From Hemileia vastatrix (lineage: Eukaryota > Basidiomycota > Pucciniomycetes > Pucciniales > Zaghouaniaceae): a DNA stretch of 64,000 bases. The translations under genes and the position numbers were made by a program. The notes under the pieces were generated by a model. The model ran no database searches and had not been told where the DNA came from. It was given only the letters and a program-made list of their open reading frames with translations. The DNA lies in the NCBI GenBank assembly GCA_030280995.1, contig JASXTE010000004.1, positions 12,763,501-12,827,500 of the forward strand. Direction: 5' to 3'. Of this stretch, positions 47,914 through 58,960 are shown piece by piece. Numbering within the stretch: position 1 is the stretch's first letter; each line of letters begins with the position of its first letter.

Positions 47914-48729
47914 TGTCAGCCAGGCTACTAGACTTACCCAGTGAAATAATTATTTATTTACTGGATGAAGCCGCACCTTATCATTTTAATTATTATTTAA
48001 TTATAATTTAGTTACATTAAAATTAGTTATAATAAATTAACTAATTACAGAATGTTAAAATTAAAAAAATTAAATAAATAGTTAAAATTAAAAATATAAT
48101 TTTGTCCCTTATATTTTTCTCTAACACCGTGCTCATTTGACAGGTTGGAAAAAAATAAAATTTTATATTAAAAAAAATAGATATTAAGATAAAATAAGAT
48201 TTAAATATTCAAATAATATTAAATATATACAAAAAATTCAAACTTCTTATTTAGAATTGACTTCTATAGTAAATATTAAATATATTGATGTATTTCTGAC
48301 ATACTCTGTAAATACATCTTTTTGACGCCTTCTTTTTAGAATAACTTTATTATTTGAAATACTCCTTCTGGAATGTTCTTTTCTCTCTCTCATACTACTG
48401 TTTTTAGAATTTGATTGCCATGCTTTGTCTCTCCTTTGCCTATAAAAGGCCTCTCTTTTTTTTGTCTTTTGGAATCATCCTTTTACCAACTTACTTATTA
48501 CAACAACTACAACATACTATTTATTTCTTATATCTTATATCTTTAGTATTTACAAGGATGTAATTCTAATCTATAATTTATATAAATACTTTTAATCTAC
48601 CTCTTATCATTGAGTAAAAAGTCATCTTTGATTTAAAAATACGTACTAAATTATTTAGAGTCCAAGTAATCCTTAACACCTTCATATAACACCGTACCAA
48701 AGCTTCTAGACCAAAAGTGAATCTTGACA
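47914..48729 (+). mobile_element. Solo LTR B (same family as LTR A)
   Basis: An 816-bp LTR starts TGTCAGCCAGGCTACTAGAC and ends CTTGACA, with flanks ATCTC and AGCTC (four of five bases identical). It has the same TATA block (GCCTATAAAAGGCC, about 48440) as LTR A but in plus orientation. It lies inside the gypsy RT, so it is younger than that element. Confidence 0.87.
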
Positions 48730-49475
48730 AGCTCTAAATCACCTTTGAGAACATGGCCTCTACGCACAACACACTAAATGTGAATTCCAACTTAAATCAG
48801 TTGACTTCTTAGGCTTTACATTTTCCACTGATGGACTAGTTATGTTTAAAAAACCACAAAAAACAGCCAGAACATGCTAGCAGGTGCCAACCCCTCAATC
48901 CATTTGTGATTCATGCATAAATCAGATTTGATACTGCCCAAGCTGTCATTCTCAGTGTTCAGAGCACAGTCTTCTCAGAAGAATTACTTCTGAGCTAAAA
49001 CTGTATCAAATCAAAGATATGGATTGGCACCTCCTATCAGGTGCCCACATTTTTTTCTGGTGAAAAAGTTCCAAAAGGTATTGGAATGGCTAGAGCCAAA
49101 AACTCTAAAAACCTTATAAGGGTTTCAAGGTTTTTCAAATACCTATAGAAGATTTATTAAATATCACTCTAAAACTATTACAAATATTACTTCTCTTCTT
49201 AGAAAAGATGCTCCTTTTTTTATAAATACAGCACAAAAGGAATTCAAAGCATTGAAAACTGAATTCATTATAGCTGCAATTCTTTGAAATTTTGATCCTA
49301 CTTCTTCAACAGTAGTCAAGACTTATTCTAGCAGTTATTTTATAGTAGGTCTCATATCCCAACTCAATCCTGAAATAAATTTACTTTACCATGTTTCATT
49401 TGTATCATGCAAACTCATTGCAGCAGAATTAAACCACAAAACTCATGATAAGGATCTATTTATCAGCCTAGGTAT
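48730..49475 (+). pseudogene. Gypsy RT thumb and RNase H remnant
   Basis: Continues after LTR B. Readable pieces are a primer-grip-side segment near 48790-48840, FCNFYRRFIKYYS-type sequence (about 49125-49165), TNITSLLRKDAPFF (about 49185), QKEFKALKTEF (about 49235) and an RNase H-like stretch ending LIAAELNHKTHDKDLFI (about 49410-49465). It stops at the repeat arm. Confidence 0.78.
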
Positions 49476-50483
49476 CTCCAAGAATAAGTAATTCTTATGT
49501 TTAAAATAAGATAACCTTAATTACATTAAGCTTATTACTTAAAAATAAGGTTAAAATACTTATATATAGGGCTATAATACATATATATATAATTATTTCA
49601 CTATTATATGACTTATAGTAGTTTAAATAGCTTATCCATAGCATTATAATACTTATTAAGGTGTTAATGGAGTCATAATATACTTATCTTAAGTGATATT
49701 AAGTATTTATAGACATACATAAGCTTATATGTATACATAAACCTCATATTCAGTGAAATATGTAGTTATATTATGTATATTTAGGTCTATAAGTGAGTTT
49801 TAACCTCTTAATAGCCTATAACCTTTATTTTTCTGCTTATTTTAGGTCATATGGACATATTCAGTGGAGTCACAACGCCTACACATGCATATACACCTAT
49901 TTCAGGTGCATATATCCAGTTTAGACAACTTAATCTGCTTCCTTGGATGGATTTTCACAGATTTATGGGTTGGGATATGATTACTGGGTTAATATGGATG
50001 CTTGGGGATGTTATTGGGAGCTTGGACAGTTAATTTGGTTCCTTTATATGCTTTGGGTTTCATTTTATCCTCTTTGGATGAGTTATTTTACCTGTTTCTT
50101 TATGGTATCCACTTTGATCTGTTTATTCTATTTATGGTATGGGTCTGTGGTATCATTAATTGTGATGGAGGGTCCTTACTGGAGGTCTGGGTGTTGAAAC
50201 TGCTTGAAGTGGACGCCATGGGGAGGTGATGGGCCCTCACAGTGCTGTAATTGCCAGGGATAGCAGTGACATCATCTGGATTGAAAGTCTGTGCACTCCA
50301 GTGGATTTTGGTATAAGTAAGGGAGGATTTTGACAGTTTATAGACATCACTTACTTACTAAACATTAAACAAACACTAAAATACAATTATTATCATATAT
50401 AAATATATTATAAAGCATTTATAAATTGATATTATCTTAATATAACCTATAACTATATTTTATTGATCTATTTTGCACCACTA
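49470..50483 (+). repeat. Left 1-kb inverted repeat arm
   Basis: Near-identical in reverse complement to about 62005-63022: the outer end CAGCCTAGGTATCT, and the inner end CTATTTTGCACCACTAGC. A shared short frame (59-60 residues) is present in both copies, but no family is recognised and I treat it as repeat sequence. No target duplication seen. The arm continues after the TA-flanked insert, at 51321-51375. Confidence 0.85.
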
Positions 50484-51320
50484 GCATGCATAAAAATCCA
50501 AGTATTGTGAGTTTAATTGAGAATAACTATTTTATTAGTCTTCCCCTGAGGTTTAATCACTAAATCATTTATAAATAAGTAGTTGGACCATTAATATTTA
50601 CTATTAAATCATACTTATATACTAGCATAAACTGACACTATTAGCTATTGTTCATTGTCTAAAAAAGTGGTGTTCTTTACTTATCAGTCTTAGTAGTTCT
50701 TTCCAAATCCTAACTGGTCACAATGATTTGAAATACTTCATGTATTCTAAATTACTAACTAGACGCCAGGCTAGGTGGGCTGAATTCTTAAACTCTTCTT
50801 CAAGGAATTCCTCTGTGCCTTGAGGCAGCTTCAACTTTAAATCCACAATTTCACTTACTCAGGAACACCCTCAATCTTGTTCACAGCTTTTTATTTTGAT
50901 AATGAGATTACCAGTATTGGGTAAAAGAAGGGGAAACATCAATTGATATAGAAGTATTTGCATTAAACAAATTTTGTATTTTGATATTATTTTTTTGGAA
51001 CACCTGGTTCAAAAAATGATATCAATTTTTTGAATAAAATAAATGTATTTTCAGACTTTATATCTGGTTTGTATCCTAATGTATAACCTATTGCCAAAGA
51101 ATCTTTCCTCATCACTTTCTGTAGGCACTTAAAATAAAGTTCATTTCAAAATTAATGAACACATCTTGTCAGTTTATGCTAGTATATAAGTATGATTTAA
51201 TAGTAAATATCAATGGTCCAACTACTTATTAATAAATGATTTAGTGATTAAACCTCAGGGGAAGACTAATAAAATAGTTATTCTCAATTTTAACTCACAA
51301 TACTTGGATTTTATGCATGC
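50484..51320 (+). mobile_element. TA-flanked foldback element with gypsy cargo
   Basis: An 837-bp element with terminal inverted repeats of about 160 bp (outer GCATGCATAAAAATCCAAGT; inner AGCATAAACTGACA / TGTCAGTTTATGCT). It is flanked by TA on both sides. The opposite arm near 61990-62010 reads CACCACTAGCACAGG in its own reverse complement, acting as an empty site. A TA duplication suggests the Tc1/mariner superfamily. The middle carries a gypsy RNase H fragment joined to LTR sequence. Confidence 0.82.
50717..50900 (+). pseudogene. Gypsy RNase H fragment fused to LTR piece
   Basis: It reads TGHNDLKYFMYSKLLTRRQA then RWAEFL, a very recognisable gypsy RNase H segment. It passes directly into LTR-like sequence (CACTTACTCAGGAACACCC, as in LTR C and the 5' LTR). 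The integrase that should lie between is absent, so an internal deletion occurred before or during capture. Confidence 0.75.
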
Positions 51321-51375
51321 TACACAGCAGGAAAAACAAGTAAACTAGAAGTCTAGTTGTTTTTTTTTTGACCCT

Positions 51376-51834
51376 GTTCAAGCCCTGGTTGTGATTCTTG
51401 ATACCTTTGAATGACCTTGCTTTATCCCTTCCGCCCTTTCACTGTCTATAAAAAGTCACTTTTGGACTAACCCACTTGCTCCCTTCTTCCCATTATCCCA
51501 TTATTCCTTACCTGATCATTGTTTTCTTTTCCCTCCCTCACTTCTATTCCCCCTTTTTTAAATTTTCTTTTCTCTTTTTCTTGCTCTATTCTCACTTCTT
51601 ACCATTTTCCTTTCTTTGCTTCTTATGTGGCACATGAAAACATGTTAACTACATATCTACTTACCTCTTTACAGTATACAACTTCATGCGATTCAAAGGT
51701 GCTTAAAGCACTTAATAAGAAAAATAAATTTTTCTCTTAATTCTTTAATTTAGGACTACTAGTTTGATGTACATATGTGGTGAGAAATAATAAAAACATA
51801 AAAATGAATGACTAAAAATTTAAACGATTAAAAA
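51376..51834 (+). other. Spacer with possible LTR-like segment
   Basis: CTATAAAAAGTCAC near 51449 followed by C/T-rich sequence (CTCCCTTCTTCCC) looks like an LTR promoter and R region, but no ends are defined. Its partner on the right side (61530-61960) is only loosely similar. Confidence 0.3.
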
Positions 51835-52529
51835 AAAAGGAAGGCAGATTACACCACAGGTATTTTTGATGTGTACTAGGGGAAAAATTATGTCATGTTT
51901 GCATCACACATTACAATGTCCAACAAAAAAATGTAAAATAGTTTAGTATCCTCTGAAACGTTTGATTATTAAATATAAATGCTTAAAACAAAATGTAACA
52001 ATTTACAGGACACCATGTCATGTTTTGTTTTTTTTTGGCAGTAAATCCCTACTCAATGCACAAACGTGCAAATCCAACACCCCCTCCGCCATGTATGGAA
52101 GAATAGGACAAAATTACTAGATCAAAGTGGCCCAGTAATCAGTGCAGTGACAGTCGCTTACCATTATGATGATGTAAGACAACTAAAGTTGAAGCTGGTG
52201 TAAAGGAGCATACGGCTCGAACAATCTCAGCTTCACTTGAGACTCTACTGTGTCAGCTAAGTGGTAGAAGCTATACACAGTATTTTTCTCACTACTTGTC
52301 CAAATTTTTTCTCCCCCAATACTATACTCAAAAGTGAAAATTTGTGAAGGAAAATGAACGATTTTGCTTGCCAGTCTTAATTACGCAATATGAATATCAA
52401 TATTGAATATCCTCTTTTTTTGATCCTGTCGATATAATATTTTCAACAACAAATTAAGAATTAAGTAAGCACAATTTTGTCATTGCAAAAGAAAGATAAG
52501 TCAATATGATTGTTGCAAATTCAATGAGC

Positions 52530-52795
52530 TATTCAGATTTAGAATCTAAGTAAATTTGGCCACGTTATAGCCATTTCAACCTAACATGTGATTTTCACTA
52601 AGAAGTGCTATATCTCACTCAAATTTTTAGCTACAATAATAATTTCAAGATATAGAAAGGTTAAAATAATGATTCGGAATCTAATTAGCTACACAGATTT
52701 AGAATCTAAGTAAAATTGGGCAAGCTATATCCATTTCAACCTAAAATATGATTTTTACTAAGTGCCACATCTCATTTATTGCTATGACTTAGCCA
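52530..52795 (-). repeat. Two satellite units in inverted orientation
   Basis: These are reverse complements of the 160-bp unit: TCTAAGTAAAxTTGG, CCATTTCAACCTAAxATxTGA and GATATAGCACTTCTTAGTxAAAATC in antisense. Orientation flips near 52795. Confidence 0.8.
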
Positions 52796-52799
52796 ACTA

Positions 52800-53358
52800 G
52801 ACTTATATTCTAAATCTGTGTAGCTCATTGGTTAACAAACACTATATTAATATTTATATAACTTGAAATTATTATTGTAGCTAAAAATTTGAGTGAGATA
52901 TAGCACTTCTTAGTAAAAATCACATGTTAGGTTGAAATGGCTATAACTTGGCCAATTTTACTTAGATTCTAAATCTAAATAGCTCATTGCATTCGGAAGC
53001 ATTATATTAACTTTCAATACCTTGAAATTATTGTTGTAGGCAAAAATTTGAGTGAGATAAAGCACTTCTTAGTGAAAATCACATGCTAGGTTGAAATGGC
53101 TATAACTTGGCCAATTTTACTTAGATTCTAAATCTAAATAGCTCATTGCATTCGGAAGCATTATATTAACCTTTCTTTATCTTGAAATTATTGCTGTAGC
53201 TAAAAATTTGAGTGAGATATAGCACTTCTTACTGAAAATCACATGTTAGGTTGAAATGGCTATAACTTGCCCAATTTTACTTAGATTCCAAATTTGAATA
53301 GCTCATTAGATTCGGAATCATTATTTTAACTTTTCTATATCTTGAAATTATTATTGTA
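52800..53358 (+). repeat. 160-bp satellite units, direct
   Basis: Units marked by CTTGAAATTATT start at about 52862, 53021, 53181 and 53341, a constant 159-160 bp spacing. The series resumes at 59559 after the copia element and continues with a unit at 59706. Confidence 0.92.
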
Positions 53359-54465
53359 TAAAAGCCTTTTAAATATAATAATGCGACTAATCAGTAAAAT
53401 GTCGCTCGTGCCTTAAGCAAGAAAATGGTCTCTGCCGCTAATACCTTTTAAATATAATAATGCGACTAATCAGTAAAATGTCGCTCGTGCCTTAAGCAAG
53501 AAAATGGTCTCTTCCGCTAATACCTATAAAGGTAGAATAAAATAATATTGAGCGAGAATGAAAAGACCTAAAGTAATTACAACAACTATCCAACCTTTTA
53601 AATATAATAATGCGACTAATCAGTAAAATGTCGCTTGTGCCTTAAGCAAGAAAATGGTCTCTGCCGCTAATACCCTAATCAATGAGATGATAATAAGACT
53701 ATCAATATATGAAATATTAAGAGATAAGAAAAATGATCAGACCTATAAAGGTAGAATAAAATAATATTGAGCGAGAATGAAAAGACAAAGAAATCTACTC
53801 AGATAGGGATACTATTAAATACCTGACATTACGCACCAAGTAAGATATCCCTGATGGGGATATCCAGCGCGAGATGGGGATATTGTAGGGAGGGACATAA
53901 GAATAGAAAAATATGTGCGAGAAAAATATGTGAGCAAAATAAGTGTAATAAAAATATCTGCAACAATGGGAAATTTAGTTTTTTAATTTTTTTTTTCAAA
54001 AGAAATGATTTTTATTTCTCAAAAAAAATGATTTTTATTTATTTTTTTATTTTTTTCTGTTTTTTACAATTTTTTTTTGAAAAAAAAAATTCTCATGGTC
54101 GCAAATGATTTTTCTTACACTTAGTTTTCTCGCACTTATTTTTCTCGCACATACTTTTCTTATATTTATTTTTCTGACCTTATGTCCCTCCCTAAAATAT
54201 CCCTAACTCGCGCTGGATATCCCCATCAGGGATATCTTACTTGATGCGTAGTGTGAGTGTTCTCGCTCAATACATAAGTAGAATATGATTGAGAAGAACA
54301 CAAACAGAGACATATCACATCATAATAGATTATGTATTAACTAACCATGTGTATGACAGTTCAGAATTGAGGCAGTATGACATGTCGCTATTAAAATAAA
54401 GTTGGATTAAAAGAACATAACGAAATAAATGAATAAAATATCACAAATAATTATATATTTTCACA
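53359..54465 (-). repeat. Copia 3' LTR with MITE and extra 79-bp unit
   Basis: It matches the 5' LTR but holds a 427-bp MITE (53827-54253) and three instead of two copies of a CCTTTTAAATATAATAATGC-starting unit (53365, 53444, 53594). The first two are exactly 79 bp apart. Removing both changes accounts for the length difference with the 598-bp 5' LTR. Confidence 0.93.
53827..54253 (+). mobile_element. CACTA-type foldback MITE, family M2
   Basis: A 427-bp non-coding element with TIRs CATTACGCACCAAGTAAG (left) and CACTACGCATCAAGTAAG (right, reverse complement) extending over 100 bp. It is flanked by a perfect 3-bp duplication TGA (53824-53826 and 54254-54256). The 5' LTR at about 59347 shows the empty site ACCTGAGTGTTC. 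CACTA ends with 3-bp duplications fit the CACTA/EnSpm superfamily. Confidence 0.92.
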
Positions 54466-57400
54466 CTCCTCCTTGCCGCCAATCATATTCTCCTTCAAAC
54501 CAATTTTACCTGAAAATTTGGAGAATGTCTCCTTATTAAGTGATTTTGTAAATATGTCGGCTATCATATCTGCGGTTGGAGTGTAGCGTAAATCAATTTT
54601 GCCAGAGATTACTTGCTCTCGGATCCAGTGAAATTGAATCTCGATGTGCTTTGTCCTAGCATAAAAAACAGGGTTTTTACACAATGCAATACTACCTTGA
54701 TTATCTGAGTATAAAGTTGACGAAGTTTTATGGTCATAACCAAGATCTACCAAAAGTGTTTGTAACCAAATGGCCTCTTGTGCAGCGTCAACAGTTGCTT
54801 TACTCTCGGCTTCTGATGTACTCAGAGCTACAGTCGGCTGCTTCTTACATCTCCAACTGACGGCTGTACCATTGACAGTAAAAACATACCCAGTTGTTGA
54901 TCAACAAGTATTTTTGCAGCCAGCCCAATCTGCATCTGCGTAACCATTTGGCAAAGAGTGACTGATATTACCATCATTGCGAAAAACATTGAATGGATTA
55001 AAATTTAAAGAAAGATCAATAGTTCCTTTAAGAAAACGCAGAACTCTTTTGAATGCAATCCAATGCTTGATCCCAGGAGCATTGAGATGTTGAGCCAATT
55101 GACTGTTGGCAAAAGAGATATCGGGACGAGTTGCTTGCGCAATGTAGTTAAGCCTGCCAATGGCCCGTCTGTAATTGATGTTTAAGTTATTAAATAGTTC
55201 AATCTCTTCATCTGTTGCCTTTTCTAATTGGCTATTAGGTATCATAGGAGTACTGATTGGTTTGCAATCTTGCATGTCATAAGAACTGAGTAAATCTCTT
55301 ATTTCTTGATCTTGACAAAGTGACAAAGTTTTGTTTGTCCTATTGCGACAAACTCTCATCCCAAGGATAAACTTGGCATCCCCTAAATCCTCCATATCAA
55401 AATGTGATTTTATAGCATCTCTAAACCATGAGACATCTTTACCAAAAATTGATAAATCGTCAACATGCACATGCACATAACAGGGATTGCTATCACTTTC
55501 ATGAATAAAGAGACATGGATCGGCCGATGAAGGATAAAAGTTGATAGAGAAGAAGAAGTTCAGAAGTTCATTATACCAACAACGAGAAGCTTGTTTCAAT
55601 CCATATAATGAACGTTTAAGTAATAAAACTGGATCTTTGAATTTTGAAGTTTTTCTCATTCCCAAAGGAAAATTCATGTATACGTCTTCATCTGGTTTTC
55701 CGTATAGAAAAGCTCCCTTTACGTCCATTTGTATGAAGTCCCAATCCTCACTGTTTGCCAAACTGATAAGAATGCGAAGTGTTGTCAACCTTCCAGTTGG
55801 CGCAAAAGTTTCAAAATAGTTTATTCCAGCTTTCTGTGAACAACCTCTAGCACATAAATGGGCTTTATATTTACTAATGTTTCCATTAGCATCTCGTTTT
55901 ATTTTGAATACCCAGATTGAACCTATTATTGGCACATCAGTTGGTTGCTCAACAACTTCCCAAACCTTTTGATCTTCAATCATTTTTAATTCCTTATCAA
56001 TAGAAACAATCCATTCATCTCCATCAGCATGGTTTATTGCTTCATAGTATGTAAGAGGGTCAGAAAATACTGAGTTTGTTGTAAAATTGTGAATAGAATG
56101 AGCTGTAAAAGCAGCAGTTGAACAAACATATTCATTAATTAAAGAGGCTGAATTTAATATTCTTTTAGTACGTGTCCTTCTTCCTTCTATTATGTTATTT
56201 GAATCAATTGATGAATTGATATCTTTTGGTGCGCAATCGGAGGTTAATTTATATTCCCAATGTTTGTTTGAAACTTCGGGCAACTCTTCATATGTGTTCA
56301 TGGGTGTATCATTGATGATATCAATAACTTCTGAGTTGGTATCATTAACTTCCTCGTGAGATGACACTATTGGAAAAGGTATTAAATCAGTGTCCGAGAA
56401 ATTTTCAATCAAACTTGAACTGATATTAGTTGGATTTGACAAAGGAAAATTTGTTTCATCAAATATCACACTATGAGAATAGAAAATCCTTCTATTGTCC
56501 AGTCTAATCAAACGATATGAAGTCATGTGCTCAGAATACCCAAGGAAACAACACTTTATAGAATTTGGAGAAAATTTTCCTTGTCTTAAACTTTTGTCAA
56601 TTAGTGCATATGCTGCACAACCAAAGATTCGCAAGTGTTCAATTTTTGGAAACTTGTTGTACCTCATTTGGTAAGGTGTTTTAAAGTCAATTGACGAAGA
56701 GGGTACACGGTTTTCTAAATAGACAGCAGTGTTAACTGCCTCTCCCCAGAAAGATAAGGGCATTTTGGCATGAAATAGAAGAGCTTTTGCCATTTCAGTG
56801 GTGGTTTGATTACCGCGCTCGGCTATTGGATTTTGTTGAGGGGTATAAGGTGATGAGGTGATGAATTTAATACCATTCTCAATTGCAAAATCTTTAAAGT
56901 CTTTATTCAAAAATTCAGTCCCATTGTCGCAAACAATATTTGCAATTTTATTTGTGGAAGAATTTTCAATTTCATATTTAAACTTGACAAATGTATGAAA
57001 AGTATCAGATTTATTTGCGATTGTAAATACAAATCTAAAAGATGTAAAGGAGTCAGTGATTTTAAAATAATAAAGTGCTCCTCCTTCTGATGGTGGATCA
57101 ATTTTCCCACTTAAATCTAAATGTAGATATTCTAGAAATCTGCTCCCTCGTGTTATAGTTCCCGAGAATGGCAATTGATGATGTTTAGCGTCTATACAAG
57201 GTTCACAAATGGTGAGATCATTTGTAAATTTAAAATCAAGATTTGATTGCAGTTTATTTAAATAATCTTCATTTAAGTGGCCTAATCTGTAATGCCAAAG
57301 CGATTTGGATCTGTTAGAAATAAAACAATTAATAGAGGAAATGAAAGACTCACCGATTTTGGCATCTAGTACAACTAGTCCCTCATCGGGGTCCCATTTT

Positions 57401-58572
57401 CCATCTAAAATTGTTTCCGCATTTTTTGAAATGGTCACTTTTCCATCAGGATAGGTGGTCTGAGTGCATCCAAGTCTAATGAAAGGACCAACACCGATTA
57501 AATTTTGATTAATGCGGGGAACATGAAGACAATTTGAAAGCGTGATGGCTTCTCTGGGAGTGACTAAATTAATTGATCCTATGCCTTGACTATAGATATA
57601 AGAGCCGTCTCCCAGTTTAATTGGCTTTTGATCTCTTCGGTAATTTTTGAAAGCGCTCTGATCCTTGAACATATGAACGGTGGCTCCACTGTCAAAAATA
57701 ATAAGATTATGATTTGCCTTTCCAGAATTATTGCAAGCCTTAAAGATTTTAGTAGGCCCACAACTAATACTAGCATGAATCTCGGAGTCAGTTGAGGTTG
57801 AATTCTGATTGACACTTCAACTTTTCTTCTTCTCAGGATGAAGCTCAAAACAATTCTCTTCGCTATGCTTTGTTTTTGGATTATGCTTGCCGTTTCGACA
57901 AACAGGCTATTTTGGCTTATCAGATTGTTTGCTTGAAATAAGAGCAGAATTCTCAGCAACATCTGGTTCAACTTCAATTGCCAGTCTCGCAAGTCGGGAT
58001 AATAAGTTGTGTACTGAGAGTGTTTGATGTGAAACCTCTGACAAATCTAAAATTAGTTCCTTATGAGTTTGATAGGAATCAGGCAGAAGTCGTAATATTC
58101 GGTGAGCTTCAACTTCACTTTCCACAGATACTCCAACCAAACCAAGTTCGTTGATTCTTGTCCTTAAGTCGTTAACAAAAGTTTTAAGTCCTTTATCATG
58201 ACATTTCACATCATGATAGCGAGTAAAGATTGATGCTCGATTGGAAGCGTCATCAGCGGCATATTGATTCGTTAATTTGGACCAAATTAACCAAGGGCTC
58301 TCCATATCATCTTCAGTGACAAAAGCAGAAAGATTCCTGGCATCAATCTTGGAGATGATGATATCAGTGGCTTTATCAACTTTGGACTGAAAAACGTCTT
58401 TGATATTTTGTGCAGCATCATTAGGAGGTCATGTTTCTTTACCAAGTACAAGAGCTTTGAGCTTGTGGCGAGTTAAAAGAGCTAGAATTCGCATTTTCCA
58501 CTCATGAAAATTGTCAGAAGATAAGATAGGTATATTGCGGGAGGAATCTGTGTTGGAGTCTTGGTTTTCCAT
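54451..58572 (-). pseudogene. Copia Gag-Pol polyprotein, four in-frame stops
   Basis: A single frame of 1,373 codons plus stop from the ATG at 58572 to a stop inside the 3' LTR. Domains in order: Gag (58572-57910); a Cys/His knuckle region (CRNGKHNP..HSEENCFELHP); protease with DSGATVHMF (about 57690); pre-integrase H-H-C-C (WHYRLGHL..CEPC); integrase Asp, Asp, Glu (HLDLSG, VCDNGTEF, NPIAERGN); RT with VYMNFPLGM, SLYGLKQASRCW and HVDDLSIFG; and RNase H (ADWAGCKNT, YSDNQGSIAL, ADIFTKSL). Stops: TGA 58431-58429, TAG 57909-57907, TGA 57819-57817, TGA 54903-54901. Each is one C-to-T change from Arg CGA or Gln CAG. Otherwise the frame is intact. Confidence 0.95.
54466..54480 (-). promoter_or_regulatory. 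Copia polypurine tract
   Basis: The minus strand reads GGCGGCAAGGAGGAG immediately before the 3' LTR TGTGAAAA. This is the expected primer for plus-strand DNA synthesis. It overlaps the end of the pol frame. Confidence 0.8.
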
Positions 58573-58597
58573 ATTGAAAACTTGATTAGGATGTATA

Positions 58598-58858
58598 CAC
58601 TACGCAATATAGGGGGTGAACTTGCTAGCAAGTCCTCAACCTGAACTCAGATGGAACTCAGATGGAACTCAGACTGAACTCATACTGAACCCATACTGAA
58701 CTCTACTTGAACACCCACCTAAAACTGTTCTGCTGAGTGGTGTTCATCCCTGATTGTATGGTTCCTTTATCAATAGCTCAATGTGTGTTCAATCTATGGT
58801 GAGTTTGGGTCCAAGGTTGCGGACTTGCTAGCAAGTCCGCCCCCCATATTGTGTGGTG
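58598..58858 (+). mobile_element. CACTA-type MITE, family M1, in copia leader
   Basis: A 261-bp element with TIRs CACTACGCAATATAGGGGG and, reverse complement, CACCACACAATATGGGGGG. Both run into a GGACTTGCTAGCAAGTCC-like palindrome. A perfect 3-bp duplication ATA flanks it (58595-58597 and 58859-58861). It lies between the primer site and the gag ATG of copia, hence younger than copia. It is the least CpG-decayed M1 copy in the window. Confidence 0.93.
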
Positions 58859-58945
58859 ATAGTTTCAGCAAAATCAGAGGATGTCTCGTAGGATGGAGCT
58901 GGTGATGGTATATCGAAGTTATCAGTGGTTGACATTCAATTTTGG

Positions 58946-58960
58946 CCAGGGCCCATAACC
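58946..58960 (-). promoter_or_regulatory. Copia primer-binding site, half initiator-tRNA type
   Basis: Directly after the 5' LTR the minus strand reads GGTTATGGGCCCTGG. This is the complement of an initiator-Met tRNA anticodon stem-loop (GGGCCCATAACC, anticodon CAT). Priming by an internal tRNA fragment ending near the anticodon stem is known for Drosophila copia. The usual complement of a tRNA 3' end (ending TGG) is absent here. Confidence 0.75.

Larger units (their letters stand above)
37840..50900 (+). mobile_element. Ty3/gypsy retrotransposon, heavily interrupted
   Basis: Extent inferred from order: 5' LTR (37840-38291 plus 44984-45328, split by H3), gag (from 45396), protease (about 46700), RT (47380-47913 and 48730 on), RNase H connection (to about 49475), and an RNase H-plus-LTR fragment at 50717-50900 inside a later element. 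Gag to RT to RNase H with a separate protease is Ty3/gypsy organisation. Integrase is not found. Inserted into it are H3, solo LTR B and the repeat arm at 49470. Many stops; dead. Confidence 0.75.

Noticed and set aside
49851..50229. Conserved short frame (about 60 residues) in both 1-kb arms
   Set aside because: Conserved because the DNA arms are recent copies; overlapping frames are equally conserved and no family is recognised.
58945..58960. Initiator tRNA gene fragment
   Set aside because: Only the anticodon stem-loop portion is present and it abuts the LTR exactly, which fits a primer-binding site instead of a tRNA gene.
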